Shown here in pieces: positions 8,357 to 18,540 of a DNA stretch of 64,000 nt. The DNA is taken from contig JAMCVK010000025.1 of NCBI GenBank assembly GCA_023475225.1, forward strand, positions 1-64,000, read 5' to 3'. The DNA comes from Chloroflexota bacterium (GTDB lineage: Bacteria > Chloroflexota > UBA6077 > FW602-bin22 > JAMCVK01). The position numbers and the translations under genes were made by a program. The stretch's first letter is position 1. Each line of letters opens with the position of its first letter. The notes below the pieces were generated by a model. The model saw only the letters and a list, made by a program, of their open reading frames with translations, made no database searches and was not told where the DNA came from.

Positions 8357-9328
8357 TCACCTGGCCAAGACTTCAGCCAAGGTATAAAGATGCTTATCGA
8401 CCTTCTTTTTCTCAGCGAGCACAGTGGCGATGTCGGTGGCCTTGATCTCGTTTCCGACAAGACCCACCATTTTACCAGAAATGCCTGATAGCAGCTGCTC
8501 CACAGCCACTGCTCCCAGGCGTGTAGCCAGGATACGATCGAAGGCAGTAGGCGAACCACCTCGCTGGATATGGCCGAGGATGGTGACCCTGGTCTCGAAC
8601 CCAGCTTCTTCTTTCCTATCCTCAATATACTGGGCGAGGGCAGCTGCGTCGTATTTAGCCCCTTCAGCCACAATGGCGATAAAATGCGGCTTGCCCTTGG
8701 CATAGGCACGCTTCAGTTCCTCGACCACCATAGCCGGGTTCGCCTCCACTTCGGGGATGAGAACCACCTCCGCCCCACCAGCCATTCCAGCCATCAGGGC
8801 TAGATACCCACAGTGACGCCCCATCACCTGAACGATGAAGGCTCGATGATGAGCACTGGCCGTATCCTTCACTCGGTCGATGGCCTCCAGAATGGTATTG
8901 AGAGCAGTATCAACCCCGATGCTCATATCCGTCCCCCTCAGGTCATTATCGATGCTTGCGGGTACCCCTACCACTGGGAAGCCCAACCTATGTATGGCCA
9001 GAGCTCCATGCATGGAGCCATCTCCGCCGATTACTACTAAACCCTCGATGCCGTGCTCAACCAGATTGCGTACCCCCGCCCTCTGTCCATCTTCTGTTTT
9101 GAACTCCTCACAGCGGGCTGTTTGCAGGATGGTACCACCCCTTTGCATGATCTCACTCACAGAACGGCTGTTCAGCGGCTTCAGCTCTCCCTGGATGAGG
9201 CCGGCGTATCCCTTCGATACACCCCAAACCTTCGCCTCGCGGCTCAGGGCGACGCGCACCGAGGCTCTGATGGCCGCATTCATGCCTGGGGCATCGCCCC
9301 CACTAGTCAAGACCGCAATCCTCTCCAT
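8357..9328 (-). CDS. pfkA: ATP-dependent 6-phosphofructokinase
   Basis: Phosphorylates fructose 6-phosphate to fructose 1,6-bisphosphate in glycolysis. Diagnostic motifs are LTSGGDAPGMNAAIR at the N-terminus, GGDGSMHGA, the catalytic PASIDNDLRGTD and GHIQRGGSPTAFDR. The GGDGS form rather than GGDDT points to ATP, not pyrophosphate, as donor. Length (323) is that of bacterial PfkA. The ATG at 9328 has a perfect AGGAGG six bases away; an adjacent TTG is less likely. It lies downstream of gatB across a 170-bp gap and directly precedes the nitroreductase. Confidence 0.95.
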   Translation of the reverse strand: MERIAVLTSGGDAPGMNAAIRASVRVALSREAKVWGVSKGYAGLIQGELKPLNSRSVSEIMQRGGTILQTARCEEFKTEDGQRAGVRNLVEHGIEGLVVIGGDGSMHGALAIHRLGFPVVGVPASIDNDLRGTDMSIGVDTALNTILEAIDRVKDTASAHHRAFIVQVMGRHCGYLALMAGMAGGAEVVLIPEVEANPAMVVEELKRAYAKGKPHFIAIVAEGAKYDAAALAQYIEDRKEEAGFETRVTILGHIQRGGSPTAFDRILATRLGAVAVEQLLSGISGKMVGLVGNEIKATDIATVLAEKKKVDKHLYTLAEVLAR

Positions 9329-9502
9329 CAATTACCTCCTCATGCCTGAATGTTTGCCGAAAATGGCGATGGCTACGGTGATTCCATTGCCTATAAGATT
9401 CACTTTGATCGTAACCGTCTAGTACTTGCTTGAAGGCGAAGAGGTGTGGGCGAACACCCTCAGTTGGCAGAGACAAGCGCCCTTGGTCAAGCCCGAGGCC
9501 CA

Positions 9503-10993
9503 TCAACGAGCGTCCAGCTTTGCCCTTAACAATTGATTCACCAATGCCGGATTAGCCTTGCCCTCGGTAGCGCGCATGACCTGCCCAACGAGGAAGCCAA
9601 GCGCCTGTGTCTTGCCAGAGCGGTAATCGGCTACGCCCTGGGGATAATCCGCCAACACGCGCTCCACAATCGCCCGCAACGCCTCCGCATCGCTGACCTG
9701 GGCGAGTTGTTGCTCCTTGACGATCAGTGCAGGGCTCTTACCCGTATAAAACATCTCTTCGAAGACCATCTTGGCTGTACGACCACTGAGGACGCCTTCA
9801 TCTATCAACCGCAGCATCTCCGCCAGATGATCAGGGGTGATTCTGGTCTGCTCCAGTTCCAGTCCGCTAGCGTTTAACAGGCGAAACAGCTCTCCACCGA
9901 TCCAGTTGCTGATGGGCTTGGGATGCGGATAGAGAGTCAGGCAGGACTCGAAGAAGAGTGCGACGGACTTATCAGAGGTCAGGATGCCAGCATCGTAGTC
10001 AGATAGTCCGTATTCCCGTTTGAACCTCTCCCACTTAGTATCAGGCAATTCCGGTAAGCGTTGCCGAATCTCCTCGATCCATTCTCGACTCAGGATAAGC
10101 GGGGGAAGATCCGGCTCGGAGAAATAGCGGTAATCGTGCGCATATTCCTTGGAACGCTGGGAGACTGTCACCCCCCTATCTTCGACCCAGCCTCGCGTCT
10201 CCTGTTCGATACATCCCCCATTGGCCAGCACCTCCATTTGGCGCTTCGCCTCGTAGGATAGGGCACGGTAAACGGCCCGGAAGGAATTCATATTCTTGAT
10301 CTCTACTTTACTGCCCAATTCCTTACCACCCCAGGGACGAACAGAGATATTGGCATCGCACCGAAAGGAGCCCTCCTCCATGTTGCCGGTTGAAACCCCC
10401 AGATAGCGCAGGATATTGCGCAGCTTGATGAGATAGAGTCTGGTCTCTTCAGCCGAACGCAGATCAGGCTCACTGACGATCTCCATCAGTGGCACGCCGG
10501 AACGATTGACGTCCAGGAGACTATACGTCTCTCCCGATGGTTCATTGTGATGCAGGAGTTTCGCCGTGTCCTCCTCAAGGTGGACATGATTGATACCGAT
10601 GCGTTTAAGTTGACCGTTGACTTCGATCATCAGCCACCCCTGTTGGGAAATAGGGAGGGCATATTGAGAGATCTGGTAGCCCTTCATCAGATCAGGGTAA
10701 GGGTAGTTCTTACGATCGAAGCGGGTTACTTCGGGTAGACTGCAATTAAGGGCTAAGGCCGTCATAATCGTATACTCTATGGCCTTCCGATTTATCGTCG
10801 GTAAGACGCCCGGCATTCCCAAACAGATGGGGCAAACGAGCGTGTTCGGCGGGGCAGCCGCATACTGGGCGCTGCAACCGCAGAACATCTTGCTCTTGGT
10901 CAACAACTGAGCATGTACCTCAAGCCCAATGACCACCTCATAAGGGGAGAGCTCCCTCTCCTCAATCGTGATCCGTTGTTCTTCAATCCTCAT
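9503..10993 (-). CDS. gatB: Asp/Glu-tRNA amidotransferase subunit B
   Basis: GatB binds mischarged Glu-tRNA(Gln) or Asp-tRNA(Asn) and activates the carboxylate for amidation by ammonia from GatA. The family opening YEVVIGLEVHAQL is at residues about 18-30, followed by CPICLGMPGVLP and the GatB/Yqey tail ending near QLLRAKLDA. An ATG at 10993 or a TTG at 11008 could start it; neither has a clear ribosome site, and the gene overlaps the DUF6504 end. With gatC and gatA upstream in the same run, the full GatCAB is encoded here. Confidence 0.95.
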   Translation of the reverse strand: MRIEEQRITIEERELSPYEVVIGLEVHAQLLTKSKMFCGCSAQYAAAPPNTLVCPICLGMPGVLPTINRKAIEYTIMTALALNCSLPEVTRFDRKNYPYPDLMKGYQISQYALPISQQGWLMIEVNGQLKRIGINHVHLEEDTAKLLHHNEPSGETYSLLDVNRSGVPLMEIVSEPDLRSAEETRLYLIKLRNILRYLGVSTGNMEEGSFRCDANISVRPWGGKELGSKVEIKNMNSFRAVYRALSYEAKRQMEVLANGGCIEQETRGWVEDRGVTVSQRSKEYAHDYRYFSEPDLPPLILSREWIEEIRQRLPELPDTKWERFKREYGLSDYDAGILTSDKSVALFFESCLTLYPHPKPISNWIGGELFRLLNASGLELEQTRITPDHLAEMLRLIDEGVLSGRTAKMVFEEMFYTGKSPALIVKEQQLAQVSDAEALRAIVERVLADYPQGVADYRSGKTQALGFLVGQVMRATEGKANPALVNQLLRAKLDAR

Positions 10994-11273
10994 TTGACCC
11001 AACCGCAATAGAGCAATCGTTCATCTTCTGTATCAGCCACAGATCATCATCTTCGTCGTACGATAGTTCCACGATCGTCCCCTCCTCAGTCCGCAGGCGA
11101 AAATGGCGACGTCTTCTTCCTGGCACATTGGCCGCGACGCTATACCAGGTATGTAGTATCTCTTTCACTTCATATTCCCTTTCTCGCCAGCGAAAGGAGC
11201 AAGGTCTTTCACCGTATCTGCTGCCGGAGTAGCATTTCACCTCGGCTGATTCGATCTTTTCTTCGGGAGACAC
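10983..11273 (-). CDS. DUF6504-like small protein
   Basis: A 96-residue soluble protein with the pattern YSGSRYGERPCSFRWRER, EVKEILHTWY, RRRRHFRLRTEEG and ELSYDEDDDLWL, which I recognise as the DUF6504 family of unknown function. It starts with GTG behind AGGAGAG and overlaps the gatB start. The basic patch in the middle and acidic end suggest a small beta-rich nucleic-acid or nucleotide partner, but no function is established. Its place between translation genes may reflect operon convenience only. Confidence 0.75.
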   Translation of the reverse strand: MSPEEKIESAEVKCYSGSRYGERPCSFRWREREYEVKEILHTWYSVAANVPGRRRRHFRLRTEEGTIVELSYDEDDDLWLIQKMNDCSIAVGSNED

Positions 11274-11283
11274 CTTCGCTCTC

Positions 11284-12261
11284 CTATTCCATATCTACCT
11301 CGGAGGAATCACCGACATTCAACCGTTTGTAGGTTCCCCTTACCCTTGCCTCACTACCGATAAGGGAGCCACTCAACATACTATCTTCGATGACCGAGCC
11401 ATCGTTGATGATAGAATCCTTGATGATGGAATTCTTAATGACACTGTGGTCAGCGATGGTCACATACGGACCAATGATGGAATTGATGATGGTAGCCGAA
11501 CGGGCGATATAGACCGGCGGGATAACGATGGAATCGAATACATCCACATTTTGGCCGCCCCCATTACGGAGAAGGTAACGATTTGTCTGTAAGAGGCTCT
11601 CGGGCTTGCCACAATCCTCCCAGACCTCCACCTTCGCTGCCTCCAGTTTAGCCCCCTGGTCGATCATCAGTTGGAGAGCATCGGCCAGGAAGTATTCTCC
11701 CTGGGTCTTGATTTGGCGGGTGAACAGTTCCTCTATACAACTGAAAAGCAGCGGAGCATTCTTTAGGTAGTAGACACCAATGACGGCCAGGTTAGAGATA
11801 GGCTCCTTAGGCTTCTCCAGCAATTTCCCCACAAAACCATTCTTCAGGAGGACAACACCAAAGCGCCGTGGATCGGTCACCTCTTTTACGTAGATTACCC
11901 CATCGGAAGCGAGGTCCACCAGTTGTTGCAGGTCAGCCTCGAAGATGGTATCAACGAAGATAATGAGCACAGGCTCATTCACAAGGTCCTTAGCCAGATG
12001 GATAGCGTGGGCCTGGCCGAGTCGCTCCTTCTGCTCCAGGAATTGGGCAGGGAAGCTGTAGTTAGCCTTCACGTATTCCTCAATCTGTTCGCCCAGGTAG
12101 CCAGTGATAAATATGATCTCGCTGATATCCAGGCTGATGAGCTTATCAAGGATATGTCCCAACACCGGCTTGCCGGCCACGTTGATCAAGGGCTTAGGCC
12201 GGGTATGCGTATGTGGCCTCAACCTAGTGCCTAAGCCGGCTAAGGGGATAATAACCTTCAT
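11284..12261 (-). CDS. sugar-phosphate nucleotidyltransferase
   Basis: The N-terminal nucleotidyl-transferase domain (residues about 2-235) opens with [16 protein letters not shown] and [14 protein letters not shown], the pyrophosphorylase signature. It carries VDTIFEADL as the metal-site region. A C-terminal left-handed beta-helix follows (about 245-325, repeated [13 protein letters not shown] and SIIKDSII units). Such enzymes make dTDP- or UDP-sugars, and glucose-1-phosphate thymidylyltransferase is the most likely activity given rfbD at 6070. Its ATG overlaps the gatA stop by 4 bp, so it is embedded in the gat operon. Confidence 0.85.
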   Translation of the reverse strand: MKVIIPLAGLGTRLRPHTHTRPKPLINVAGKPVLGHILDKLISLDISEIIFITGYLGEQIEEYVKANYSFPAQFLEQKERLGQAHAIHLAKDLVNEPVLIIFVDTIFEADLQQLVDLASDGVIYVKEVTDPRRFGVVLLKNGFVGKLLEKPKEPISNLAVIGVYYLKNAPLLFSCIEELFTRQIKTQGEYFLADALQLMIDQGAKLEAAKVEVWEDCGKPESLLQTNRYLLRNGGGQNVDVFDSIVIPPVYIARSATIINSIIGPYVTIADHSVIKNSIIKDSIINDGSVIEDSMLSGSLIGSEARVRGTYKRLNVGDSSEVDME

Positions 12262-13697
12262 TTTCTTGCTCCTTTTCTACTCTGCTCAAAAGCGTAACCC
12301 ACGCGCAACAAGGTGCCCTCAGCAAGAGGTTTACCTAGAAGCTGCATGCCCACCGGTAAACCATCAACAAAGCCGCAGGGCACATTCAAGGCAGGGATGC
12401 CAGCTAGATTAGCTGTGGTGGTGAACACATCCGATAGATACATGGCCAGAGGATCATCGATCCTTTCCCCTATTTTGAAGGCTGCCGTTGGCGAGGTAGG
12501 GGTGACCAGCAGATCGAACCGCTCAAAGGCCTTATCAAAATCGCTCTTAATAAGGGTACGTACCTTCTGCGCCTTCAGATAATAAGCCTCATAATAGCCA
12601 GCTGAAAGGGCATATGTGCCCAGCATAATGCGCCGCTTAACCTCCGGCCCGAAGCCGTATTGCCGCGTCTTAGTGTAGGCATCCCACATATCCTCTCCCG
12701 GAGCGGAGAAACCGTACTTAACGCCGTCATAGCGAGCCAGGTTGGCGCTGGCCTCAGACGGGGCGATAATATAGTAGGCGGCCGTGGCGTATTCAGTGTG
12801 GGGCAATGACGTCTCCTCCATCTCAGCGCCGAGGTCAGCCAGGGTAGCCAAGGCCTGACGCATAACTTTCTCCACGGCCGGTTGCATGCCACTCACAAAA
12901 TATTCCTTAGGTATACCAATCCTGAGTCCCTTGATCTCAGGGACAAGATCAGCTGTATAATCCGGCACCGGTGCATTCAACGAGGTGGAATCGCGCCGGT
13001 CATAGCCGGCGATAATGTTCATCAGCAGAGCACAATCGGTGACATCCTTCGTCAATGGACCGATCTGATCGAAGGAAGAGGCGAAGGCGACCAGACCATA
13101 GCGAGAGACACGGCCATAGGTTGGCTTGAGCCCCACTAAGCCGCAGAAGCTGGCTGGTAGACGAACCGAGCCGCCGGTATCAGAACCAAGGGCATATACG
13201 GCCAGTCCAGCGGTGACAGCCGCTGCCGAGCCACCACTGCTGCCCCCAGGCACTCGCTCAGTATCCCATGGATTCCGCGTCGGGAAAAAGGCTGAATTCT
13301 CTGTAGAAGACCCCATGGCAAACTCGTCCATATTGGTCTTACCAAGCATGACCATGCCTGCAGCCTTCAGTCGTTCGATCACATTCGCATCATAGGGGGG
13401 CGTAAAGTTCGACAGAATTCGAGAGGCGCAGGTGGTACGAACGCCCGCTGCACAAATGTTGTCTTTGATCGCGCCAGGTACACCACTAAGCGGCCCACCA
13501 TCGCCCTGGGCGATAAGGGCATCAGCCTGGGTGGCTTGCTCCAGAGCCACTTCCGGTGTCAGGGTCAGATATGCTCCCAATCGGGCATTTTCGTGCTCTA
13601 TTCGCTCCAGGAAAAAGCGAGTCAATTCCCTTGAGGATGTCTGTCTGCGACACAGTAAGTCATAGGCCTCATGAATGGTCAATTTACTCAGATCCAT
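12258..13697 (-). CDS. gatA: Asp/Glu-tRNA amidotransferase subunit A
   Basis: The glutaminase/amidase subunit of GatCAB. The amidase catalytic triad is visible: Lys in GAIKDNI (about residue 78), the serine-rich loop [15 protein letters not shown] and the nucleophile region [16 protein letters not shown]. The 479-residue length is standard. It follows gatC by 14 bp and overlaps the nucleotidyltransferase start by 4 bp. Confidence 0.96.
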   Translation of the reverse strand: MDLSKLTIHEAYDLLCRRQTSSRELTRFFLERIEHENARLGAYLTLTPEVALEQATQADALIAQGDGGPLSGVPGAIKDNICAAGVRTTCASRILSNFTPPYDANVIERLKAAGMVMLGKTNMDEFAMGSSTENSAFFPTRNPWDTERVPGGSSGGSAAAVTAGLAVYALGSDTGGSVRLPASFCGLVGLKPTYGRVSRYGLVAFASSFDQIGPLTKDVTDCALLMNIIAGYDRRDSTSLNAPVPDYTADLVPEIKGLRIGIPKEYFVSGMQPAVEKVMRQALATLADLGAEMEETSLPHTEYATAAYYIIAPSEASANLARYDGVKYGFSAPGEDMWDAYTKTRQYGFGPEVKRRIMLGTYALSAGYYEAYYLKAQKVRTLIKSDFDKAFERFDLLVTPTSPTAAFKIGERIDDPLAMYLSDVFTTTANLAGIPALNVPCGFVDGLPVGMQLLGKPLAEGTLLRVGYAFEQSRKGARK

Positions 13698-13711
13698 CGT
13701 ACCGCGCTGAT

Positions 13712-14002
13712 CTACTCCTCCAGTACAGCCATAATCCGAATGTAATCCTCCTCAAGACGAGGAGCATTAGCCAGGATCTGCTCTCTGGGGAGAGACGGGC
13801 AAGCCTCATCATCCCGCATCACGTTCAAGAGAGGAATAACTTGGGCCGTCGGCGGGATGGCCTTGGTATCGACCTGGCGCAAGATCTCCATGCTCTCCAA
13901 GATCGTGGAGAGTTGCTCACTGAACCTCTCCTTCTCAGATTCGGTAAGGCCTAGACGGGCCAGGTGGGCCACGTGCTCAACTTGCTCACGACTGATCCGC
14001 AT
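13712..14002 (-). CDS. gatC: Asp/Glu-tRNA amidotransferase subunit C
   Basis: A 96-residue GatC, the belt that holds GatA and GatB together. Motifs [16 protein letters not shown] and the later [10 protein letters not shown] match the family. It lies between asnS and gatA. Confidence 0.94.
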   Translation of the reverse strand: MRISREQVEHVAHLARLGLTESEKERFSEQLSTILESMEILRQVDTKAIPPTAQVIPLLNVMRDDEACPSLPREQILANAPRLEEDYIRIMAVLEE

Positions 14003-14044
14003 TCGTATTCCTCCTGAACAGCGGCTTCTTCGAATCCCTCTCGC

Positions 14045-15340
14045 TTATGGATACATCCTATAGAGCATCCTGGGGAAGGGGATCGTTTCCCGTATATGGT
14101 CTAATCCACAGATCCAGGCCACCGTCCTTTCGATCCCCATACCGAAACCAGAGTGAGGTACTGAGCCATAACGACGAAGGTCCAGGTACCACTCGTAGGC
14201 TTCGCGAGGAAGATGGTGCTCTTCCATCCGCCTCTCTAGAAGCTCTAAATCGTCTAGGCGCTGTCCGCCACCGATGATTTCTCCATAACCCTCCGTGGCC
14301 AGCAGATCGGCGCAAAGGGCCACCTCCGGACGCGTCGGATCTGGCTGCATGTAGAAGGCCTTATACCGCAGCGGGTAGCTGTGGATGAAGACCGGCTTTT
14401 CAAATTGCTGGGACAGGACTGTCTCATCCTGCCCACCGAAGTCCTCTCCCCAGACAATCTCCACACCGTGGCGTTTAAGAACCTCCAGCGCCTCATCATA
14501 GGAGAGGCGAGGGAAGGGCGATTCTACCTTCAGCAGGGGATCGATGTTGCGCCCCAAGACTTCTAGTTCCCGGCGTCTCCTTTGGAGAACGGTTTGGACA
14601 ATGTAGCAGACGAACTCTTCCTGAAGCCGCATATTCTCCTCTTGATTGGCATAAGCCATCTCCGGTTCAATCATCCAGAACTCCATAAGGTGCCGACGCG
14701 TCTTGGATTTCTCGGCCCGGAAGGTAGGGCCGAAACAATAGACTCGTCCGAAGGCCATACAGGCAGCCTCGTTGTAGAGCTGTCCGCTCTGGGTCAGATA
14801 AGCCTTCTCCCCAAAGTAGTCGGTTTGGAAGAGAGTAGTCGTTCCCTCACAAGCAGCGGGGGTGAGAATAGGCGCATCGATCAAGATGAAGCCATGGTTA
14901 TCCAGGAACTCATGACAGGCTCTGATGACCTCCGCCCTGACGGTCAGAATGGCCTGCTGCCGTGCCGAACGCAACCAGAGGTGACGGTGGCTCATAAGGA
15001 AGTCTACACCGTGCTCCTTAGGGCCAATAGGGTAATCTTGGGCTATCTGGATGATCTCGAGATCCGTGATGGATAACTCATAGCCACCTGGTGCTCGTCG
15101 ATCCTCTCGTACCGTACCGGTGGCCAGTAGGGACGATTCCTGAGTCAGCCGGTCCGCCTTCTTGAACACCCCTGTGGAGACATCGTCCTGGAACACGACC
15201 CCCTGAATGATACCCGTACCATCACGGATGAGGATGAATTGAATCTTGCCACTCGAGCGCTTGTTGTAAACCCACCCCCGAATGGTCACCTCTTCTCCCA
15301 CATGCCGTGCCACATCACTTATATAAATCACTTGTGCCAT
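14045..15340 (-). CDS. asnS: asparaginyl-tRNA synthetase
   Basis: A class IIb synthetase of 431 residues: an N-terminal OB-fold anticodon domain (about 1-105, with [14 protein letters not shown]), motif 2 [12 protein letters not shown] and motif 3 [26 protein letters not shown] and the motif spacing favour AsnRS over AspRS. Because direct charging of tRNA-Asn is available, the downstream GatCAB is probably needed mainly for Gln-tRNA. That is inference, as no GlnRS information is present. It is the first gene of the minus-strand operon. Confidence 0.94.
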   Translation of the reverse strand: MAQVIYISDVARHVGEEVTIRGWVYNKRSSGKIQFILIRDGTGIIQGVVFQDDVSTGVFKKADRLTQESSLLATGTVREDRRAPGGYELSITDLEIIQIAQDYPIGPKEHGVDFLMSHRHLWLRSARQQAILTVRAEVIRACHEFLDNHGFILIDAPILTPAACEGTTTLFQTDYFGEKAYLTQSGQLYNEAACMAFGRVYCFGPTFRAEKSKTRRHLMEFWMIEPEMAYANQEENMRLQEEFVCYIVQTVLQRRRRELEVLGRNIDPLLKVESPFPRLSYDEALEVLKRHGVEIVWGEDFGGQDETVLSQQFEKPVFIHSYPLRYKAFYMQPDPTRPEVALCADLLATEGYGEIIGGGQRLDDLELLERRMEEHHLPREAYEWYLDLRRYGSVPHSGFGMGIERTVAWICGLDHIRETIPFPRMLYRMYP

Positions 15341-15406
15341 TCCTCAGTAAGTATAGCACCTGGTCTGGTCTCCAGCAAGCGACAAGGCGAGACTTGCTGA
15401 AGGCTA

Positions 15407-15462
15407 TTGACAAAAGAGTTTTCCCCATGCTACAGTTTAATTAAATCAATTAATTTAATTAA
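15407..15462 (+). promoter_or_regulatory. ROK gene promoter with overlapping inverted-repeat operator
   Basis: A -35 TTGACA (15407-15412) and a -10-like TACAGT (15431-15436) are 18 bp apart. Directly after them is a perfect 10-bp inverted repeat, TTAATTAAAT at 15437-15446 and ATTTAATTAA at 15453-15462, separated by 6 bp. It covers the expected transcription start, 29 bp before the ROK start codon, so autoregulation is likely. The operator call rests on position and symmetry. Confidence 0.65.
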
Positions 15463-15490
15463 TTTCGCAGCGATACCTTAGAATCGGAAG

Positions 15491-16819
15491 ATGACGCCTC
15501 TTCTAGGACGCAACCTACCTCAACTGAAAAGGTTAAACCGCAGTACCGTTCTCCAGGTACTGCTCCGTTATGGCCCCTTATCCCGCCGAGACATTGGCCA
15601 GATAACCAGGCTGACGCCGGCCACCATCACTAATATCACCGCAGAGCTCATCGCTAACAGCCTGGTAATACAAAAGGGGAGCGTCGCTGATGACAACGAG
15701 AAGGGGAGCGGGCGGAAGAAGGTCCTCCTGGACCTGAACCCCACTGGAGGCTACGTTGGATCAGTACATATAGGAGCGAGGGCCTCCTCGGTGGCCATCG
15801 CTGATCTGAAGGCCAATATATTACAGCAAACGAGCTTCCGTCCTGAAGGAGGGGCCACCCCTGAAGCGGTGCTGCCAAGAATAGCGGAAGGGTTCCAACA
15901 CCTCATAAACAAGGGCGAGATCAACCCCTCCCAGATACTTGGACTCGGCGTCGGCGCGATGGGCATAGTCGATCCGGAAAAAGGAACGATCAAAATAATG
16001 CCCGAGATTGGTTGGCAAGAGGTACCGATCAGACAAGAATTGGAGAGGACGTTGAGCTTGCCGGTCGTTGTTGATAACAGCGTGCGGACGATGGCCCTGG
16101 CTGAAGCCTGGTTTGGGCGAAGCCGTGACGTTGGTAACCTCCTGATGATCTTCGTGGGAGCCAGCATCGAATCTGGACTCATCATTGATCGCCAGATTTA
16201 TCGGGGTACTACCTATGCAGCCGGGCAAATAGGACACTTAATCCTCCAGGAAAATGGACCACCTTGCCCTTATGGCCATCGGGGATGTCTAAATGCCCTG
16301 GCCTCTGGAGTGGCTATCGCCAGAGAGGGAGCGGAGGCAGCGGCGAAGAACCCGGATACTCTGATCCACCAGCTGGTCGGTGGTCGGTTGGAGCAGATAT
16401 CAGCCCCCGTAGTAGTTGAGGCAGCCAACAAAGGGGATAAACTGGCCCTGAGCATCATGGAGCGGGCTGGCCAATATCTGGGCATGGCCATTGCCAATGC
16501 CCTGAACCTTTTCGACCCTGAGGCTATCATCATCAGCGGACGGATAGCCTTGAATAGCTCGGCATTTCTTCAAGCAGCAAAACAGACAGCCCAGAGCCGT
16601 TCTCTGCGAGGCTCTGAGGGGGACGTACAAATAGTCCCCACCAGCTTTGGGCCAGACGTGGCCGCGGTAGGGCCAGCAGCCCTGGCCCTCTCGACCTTCC
16701 TCTACTCCCCCATGCTCACCCTACCCTCAGACATGCCTAGAAGACGATGGCTCTTAGCCCAGGTGAGGCAGCAAATGCCCCTGGTCCAACCCTGGGGAGA
16801 AGTAGCATCGGGGATGTGA
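15491..16819 (+). CDS. ROK-family transcriptional regulator
   Basis: An N-terminal MarR-like helix-turn-helix (about residues 13-65, with SRRDIGQITRLTPATITNI) is fused to a ROK sugar-kinase-like domain. The latter has the DNSVRTMALAE segment and the zinc-binding GPPCPYGHRGCLNALASG motif near residue 260. In NagC/Mlc-type proteins the ROK domain senses a sugar or sugar phosphate. The gene faces a sugar-binding lipoprotein and phosphodiesterases, so it probably controls them. A C-terminal tail of about 30 residues beyond the usual fold is present. Confidence 0.92.
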   Translation: MTPLLGRNLPQLKRLNRSTVLQVLLRYGPLSRRDIGQITRLTPATITNITAELIANSLVIQKGSVADDNEKGSGRKKVLLDLNPTGGYVGSVHIGARASSVAIADLKANILQQTSFRPEGGATPEAVLPRIAEGFQHLINKGEINPSQILGLGVGAMGIVDPEKGTIKIMPEIGWQEVPIRQELERTLSLPVVVDNSVRTMALAEAWFGRSRDVGNLLMIFVGASIESGLIIDRQIYRGTTYAAGQIGHLILQENGPPCPYGHRGCLNALASGVAIAREGAEAAAKNPDTLIHQLVGGRLEQISAPVVVEAANKGDKLALSIMERAGQYLGMAIANALNLFDPEAIIISGRIALNSSAFLQAAKQTAQSRSLRGSEGDVQIVPTSFGPDVAAVGPAALALSTFLYSPMLTLPSDMPRRRWLLAQVRQQMPLVQPWGEVASGM

Positions 16820-17003
16820 TTGCTGGACCAGGTCGTCGGATCTTAATTTCAAGCTCCCTGGATGTAAGGAGGAGGACGGTATATAAGGGAAATTTGTAGA
16901 CGTGACTCACTTAATGACGAGGGGCCGACCACCCCCATGTCTGAGTCAAGGCGAGTTTGCAACTTTAGAGAATTAAAAAACTGACGGAGGGAAAAAGAGA
17001 AAA

Positions 17004-18398
17004 ATGAAGAGATTTCTCAGCATCACTTTGGTTGTCCTATTCGTAGTGCTGGCCATCGGCTGTGCCCCAGCCGCGCCGGCTCCGACACCGACAAAGGCGC
17101 CTGTAGCCGCCGCGACACCAACCAAACCAGCGGCTGTCACTCCCACCCCAGCTAACCCAGTAGATCTGGTAGAGCTGAAGGGACCGGTGGAGATCGTCTA
17201 TTGGCACACCTTCGCTGGAGCGACAGAGAAGGCCCAGCAGAAGATCATTGATGAGTTCCAGAAAAAGTATCCGAACATCAAAATTAAGGCGGAATATGCC
17301 GGCAACTTCAACCAAATCGCGCAGAAACTGATGGCCGCTACCCAGGCTGGTAGCCTGCCCGATGTAGCAGTGGCGTACGAGAACAACATCGCCAACTACG
17401 CCAAGGCCGGGGTAGTGTTACCCCTCGAGGACTACGTCGCCAGTAAGAAGTACGGTCTCCCTAAGGAGAGCATGGATGATTTCTTCCCCCTCACCATCCA
17501 AAGAGTGACCTTCCCTCGCCTGGGGAACAAACTCCTCGGTTTCCCCTTCACTATCAGTAACCTGGTGATGTACTACAATGAGGATATGCTGAAGCAGGCT
17601 GGGGTCAGCCCCATACCCCCCACCACCTGGGACGAGTTTCTGGCCGCCTCAAAGGCTGTGAAGGAGAAACTGGGTAAGAGCGGCATCGCTATCTCCCCCA
17701 ACGCCTCCATCACCCATGCCATAATCTACTCCTATGGGGGCAAGGTGTTCAGCGACGATTGGAGAACATCCCTTTACGACCAGCCAGCCGGGTTGAAGGC
17801 CTTCCAACTGTTGGAGACGATTGTCAAGGGTGGTTATGGCTATGCGGTCAAGATCACTCCGACTATCGGCGACGATGCAAATGACTTCGCCGCTGGCAAG
17901 ACAGCCTTCTGCATCCGCACGGCGACGAACATCCCCTTCTTCCGGAATGCCATTAAGGATAAGTTCAAGTGGAGCGTAGCCCTGATCCCACAGGCAGCAG
18001 ACAACAAAGACAAGGCCACAGTGACCTTCGGCCCCAGCGTCGTCGTCTTCAAGAGCACGCCGGAGAAGCAACTGGCTGCCTGGGAGTTCCTAAAATTCTT
18101 TACCAGTCGAGAGGTGACCGCCGAATGGGCCATGGCTGCTGGATTCCTGCCTGTTCGCCTATCGGCTCGGGAAGACCCGAAATATAAGGCCTTCCTGGAA
18201 TCTAACCCTGTGTTTAGGGCCGCCTTCGAGATAACCCGCTACGGCAAGCGAGAGATGCCCAACCTGGCCGCCTCAGCGGAGATTCGCAACTATGTAGACA
18301 GCACATCAGAAGCGGTAGTCACCCTGACGAAGAGCCCTGCGGAGGCAGCGAAGGAGCTCACCATAAAGGCCAACAAGCTGCTGGCTGAAGAGAAGTAG
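17004..18398 (+). CDS. sugar ABC transporter solute-binding lipoprotein (family 1)
   Basis: A 464-residue exported lipoprotein: signal segment, lipobox VLAIGC, Pro/Thr/Ala linker to about residue 52, then the family 1 fold. The core features are VEIVYWHTFAG, NKLLGFPFTISNLVMYYNEDML, PPTTWDEFLAASKAV and the late EFLKFFTSREVTAEWAMAAG. Such proteins bind mono- or oligosaccharides, glycerol phosphate or related polyols. No permease or ATPase gene accompanies it, so its membrane partners must be elsewhere. It lies downstream of the ROK gene and upstream of two phosphodiesterases. Confidence 0.9.
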   Translation: MKRFLSITLVVLFVVLAIGCAPAAPAPTPTKAPVAAATPTKPAAVTPTPANPVDLVELKGPVEIVYWHTFAGATEKAQQKIIDEFQKKYPNIKIKAEYAGNFNQIAQKLMAATQAGSLPDVAVAYENNIANYAKAGVVLPLEDYVASKKYGLPKESMDDFFPLTIQRVTFPRLGNKLLGFPFTISNLVMYYNEDMLKQAGVSPIPPTTWDEFLAASKAVKEKLGKSGIAISPNASITHAIIYSYGGKVFSDDWRTSLYDQPAGLKAFQLLETIVKGGYGYAVKITPTIGDDANDFAAGKTAFCIRTATNIPFFRNAIKDKFKWSVALIPQAADNKDKATVTFGPSVVVFKSTPEKQLAAWEFLKFFTSREVTAEWAMAAGFLPVRLSAREDPKYKAFLESNPVFRAAFEITRYGKREMPNLAASAEIRNYVDSTSEAVVTLTKSPAEAAKELTIKANKLLAEEK

Positions 18399-18459
18399 TC
18401 CGGCAGCAATAGGGACAGACATCAGGGGTGAGACCCCAGGCTTCACTCCTAAGAATGGC

Positions 18460-18493
18460 CCCCACTGAGCGGGGAATTCCCCGCTCAGTGGGG
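18460..18493. repeat. 34-bp perfect palindrome after the binding-protein gene
   Basis: CCCCACTGAGCGGGGAA is followed without gap by its exact complement. It lies 62 bp after the lipoprotein stop and 47 bp before the next start. No T-run follows, so it is not a simple terminator. An intercistronic stem that protects the upstream message is a common arrangement after binding-protein genes. Confidence 0.8.
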
Positions 18494-18540
18494 CCTAAAC
18501 AGGAATAGATCCTTCTCCTCATAATTACCCATAGGAGCAA

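Noticed and set aside
8356-8709. Longer N-terminus for the nitroreductase
   Set aside because: The extra 118 codons overlap pfkA completely and look like a frame shadow; the ATG at 8355 fits the family start.
15341-15490. T-box leader for asnS
   Set aside because: The gap is only 150 bp and is taken up by the divergent ROK promoter; no specifier stem or T-box sequence seen.
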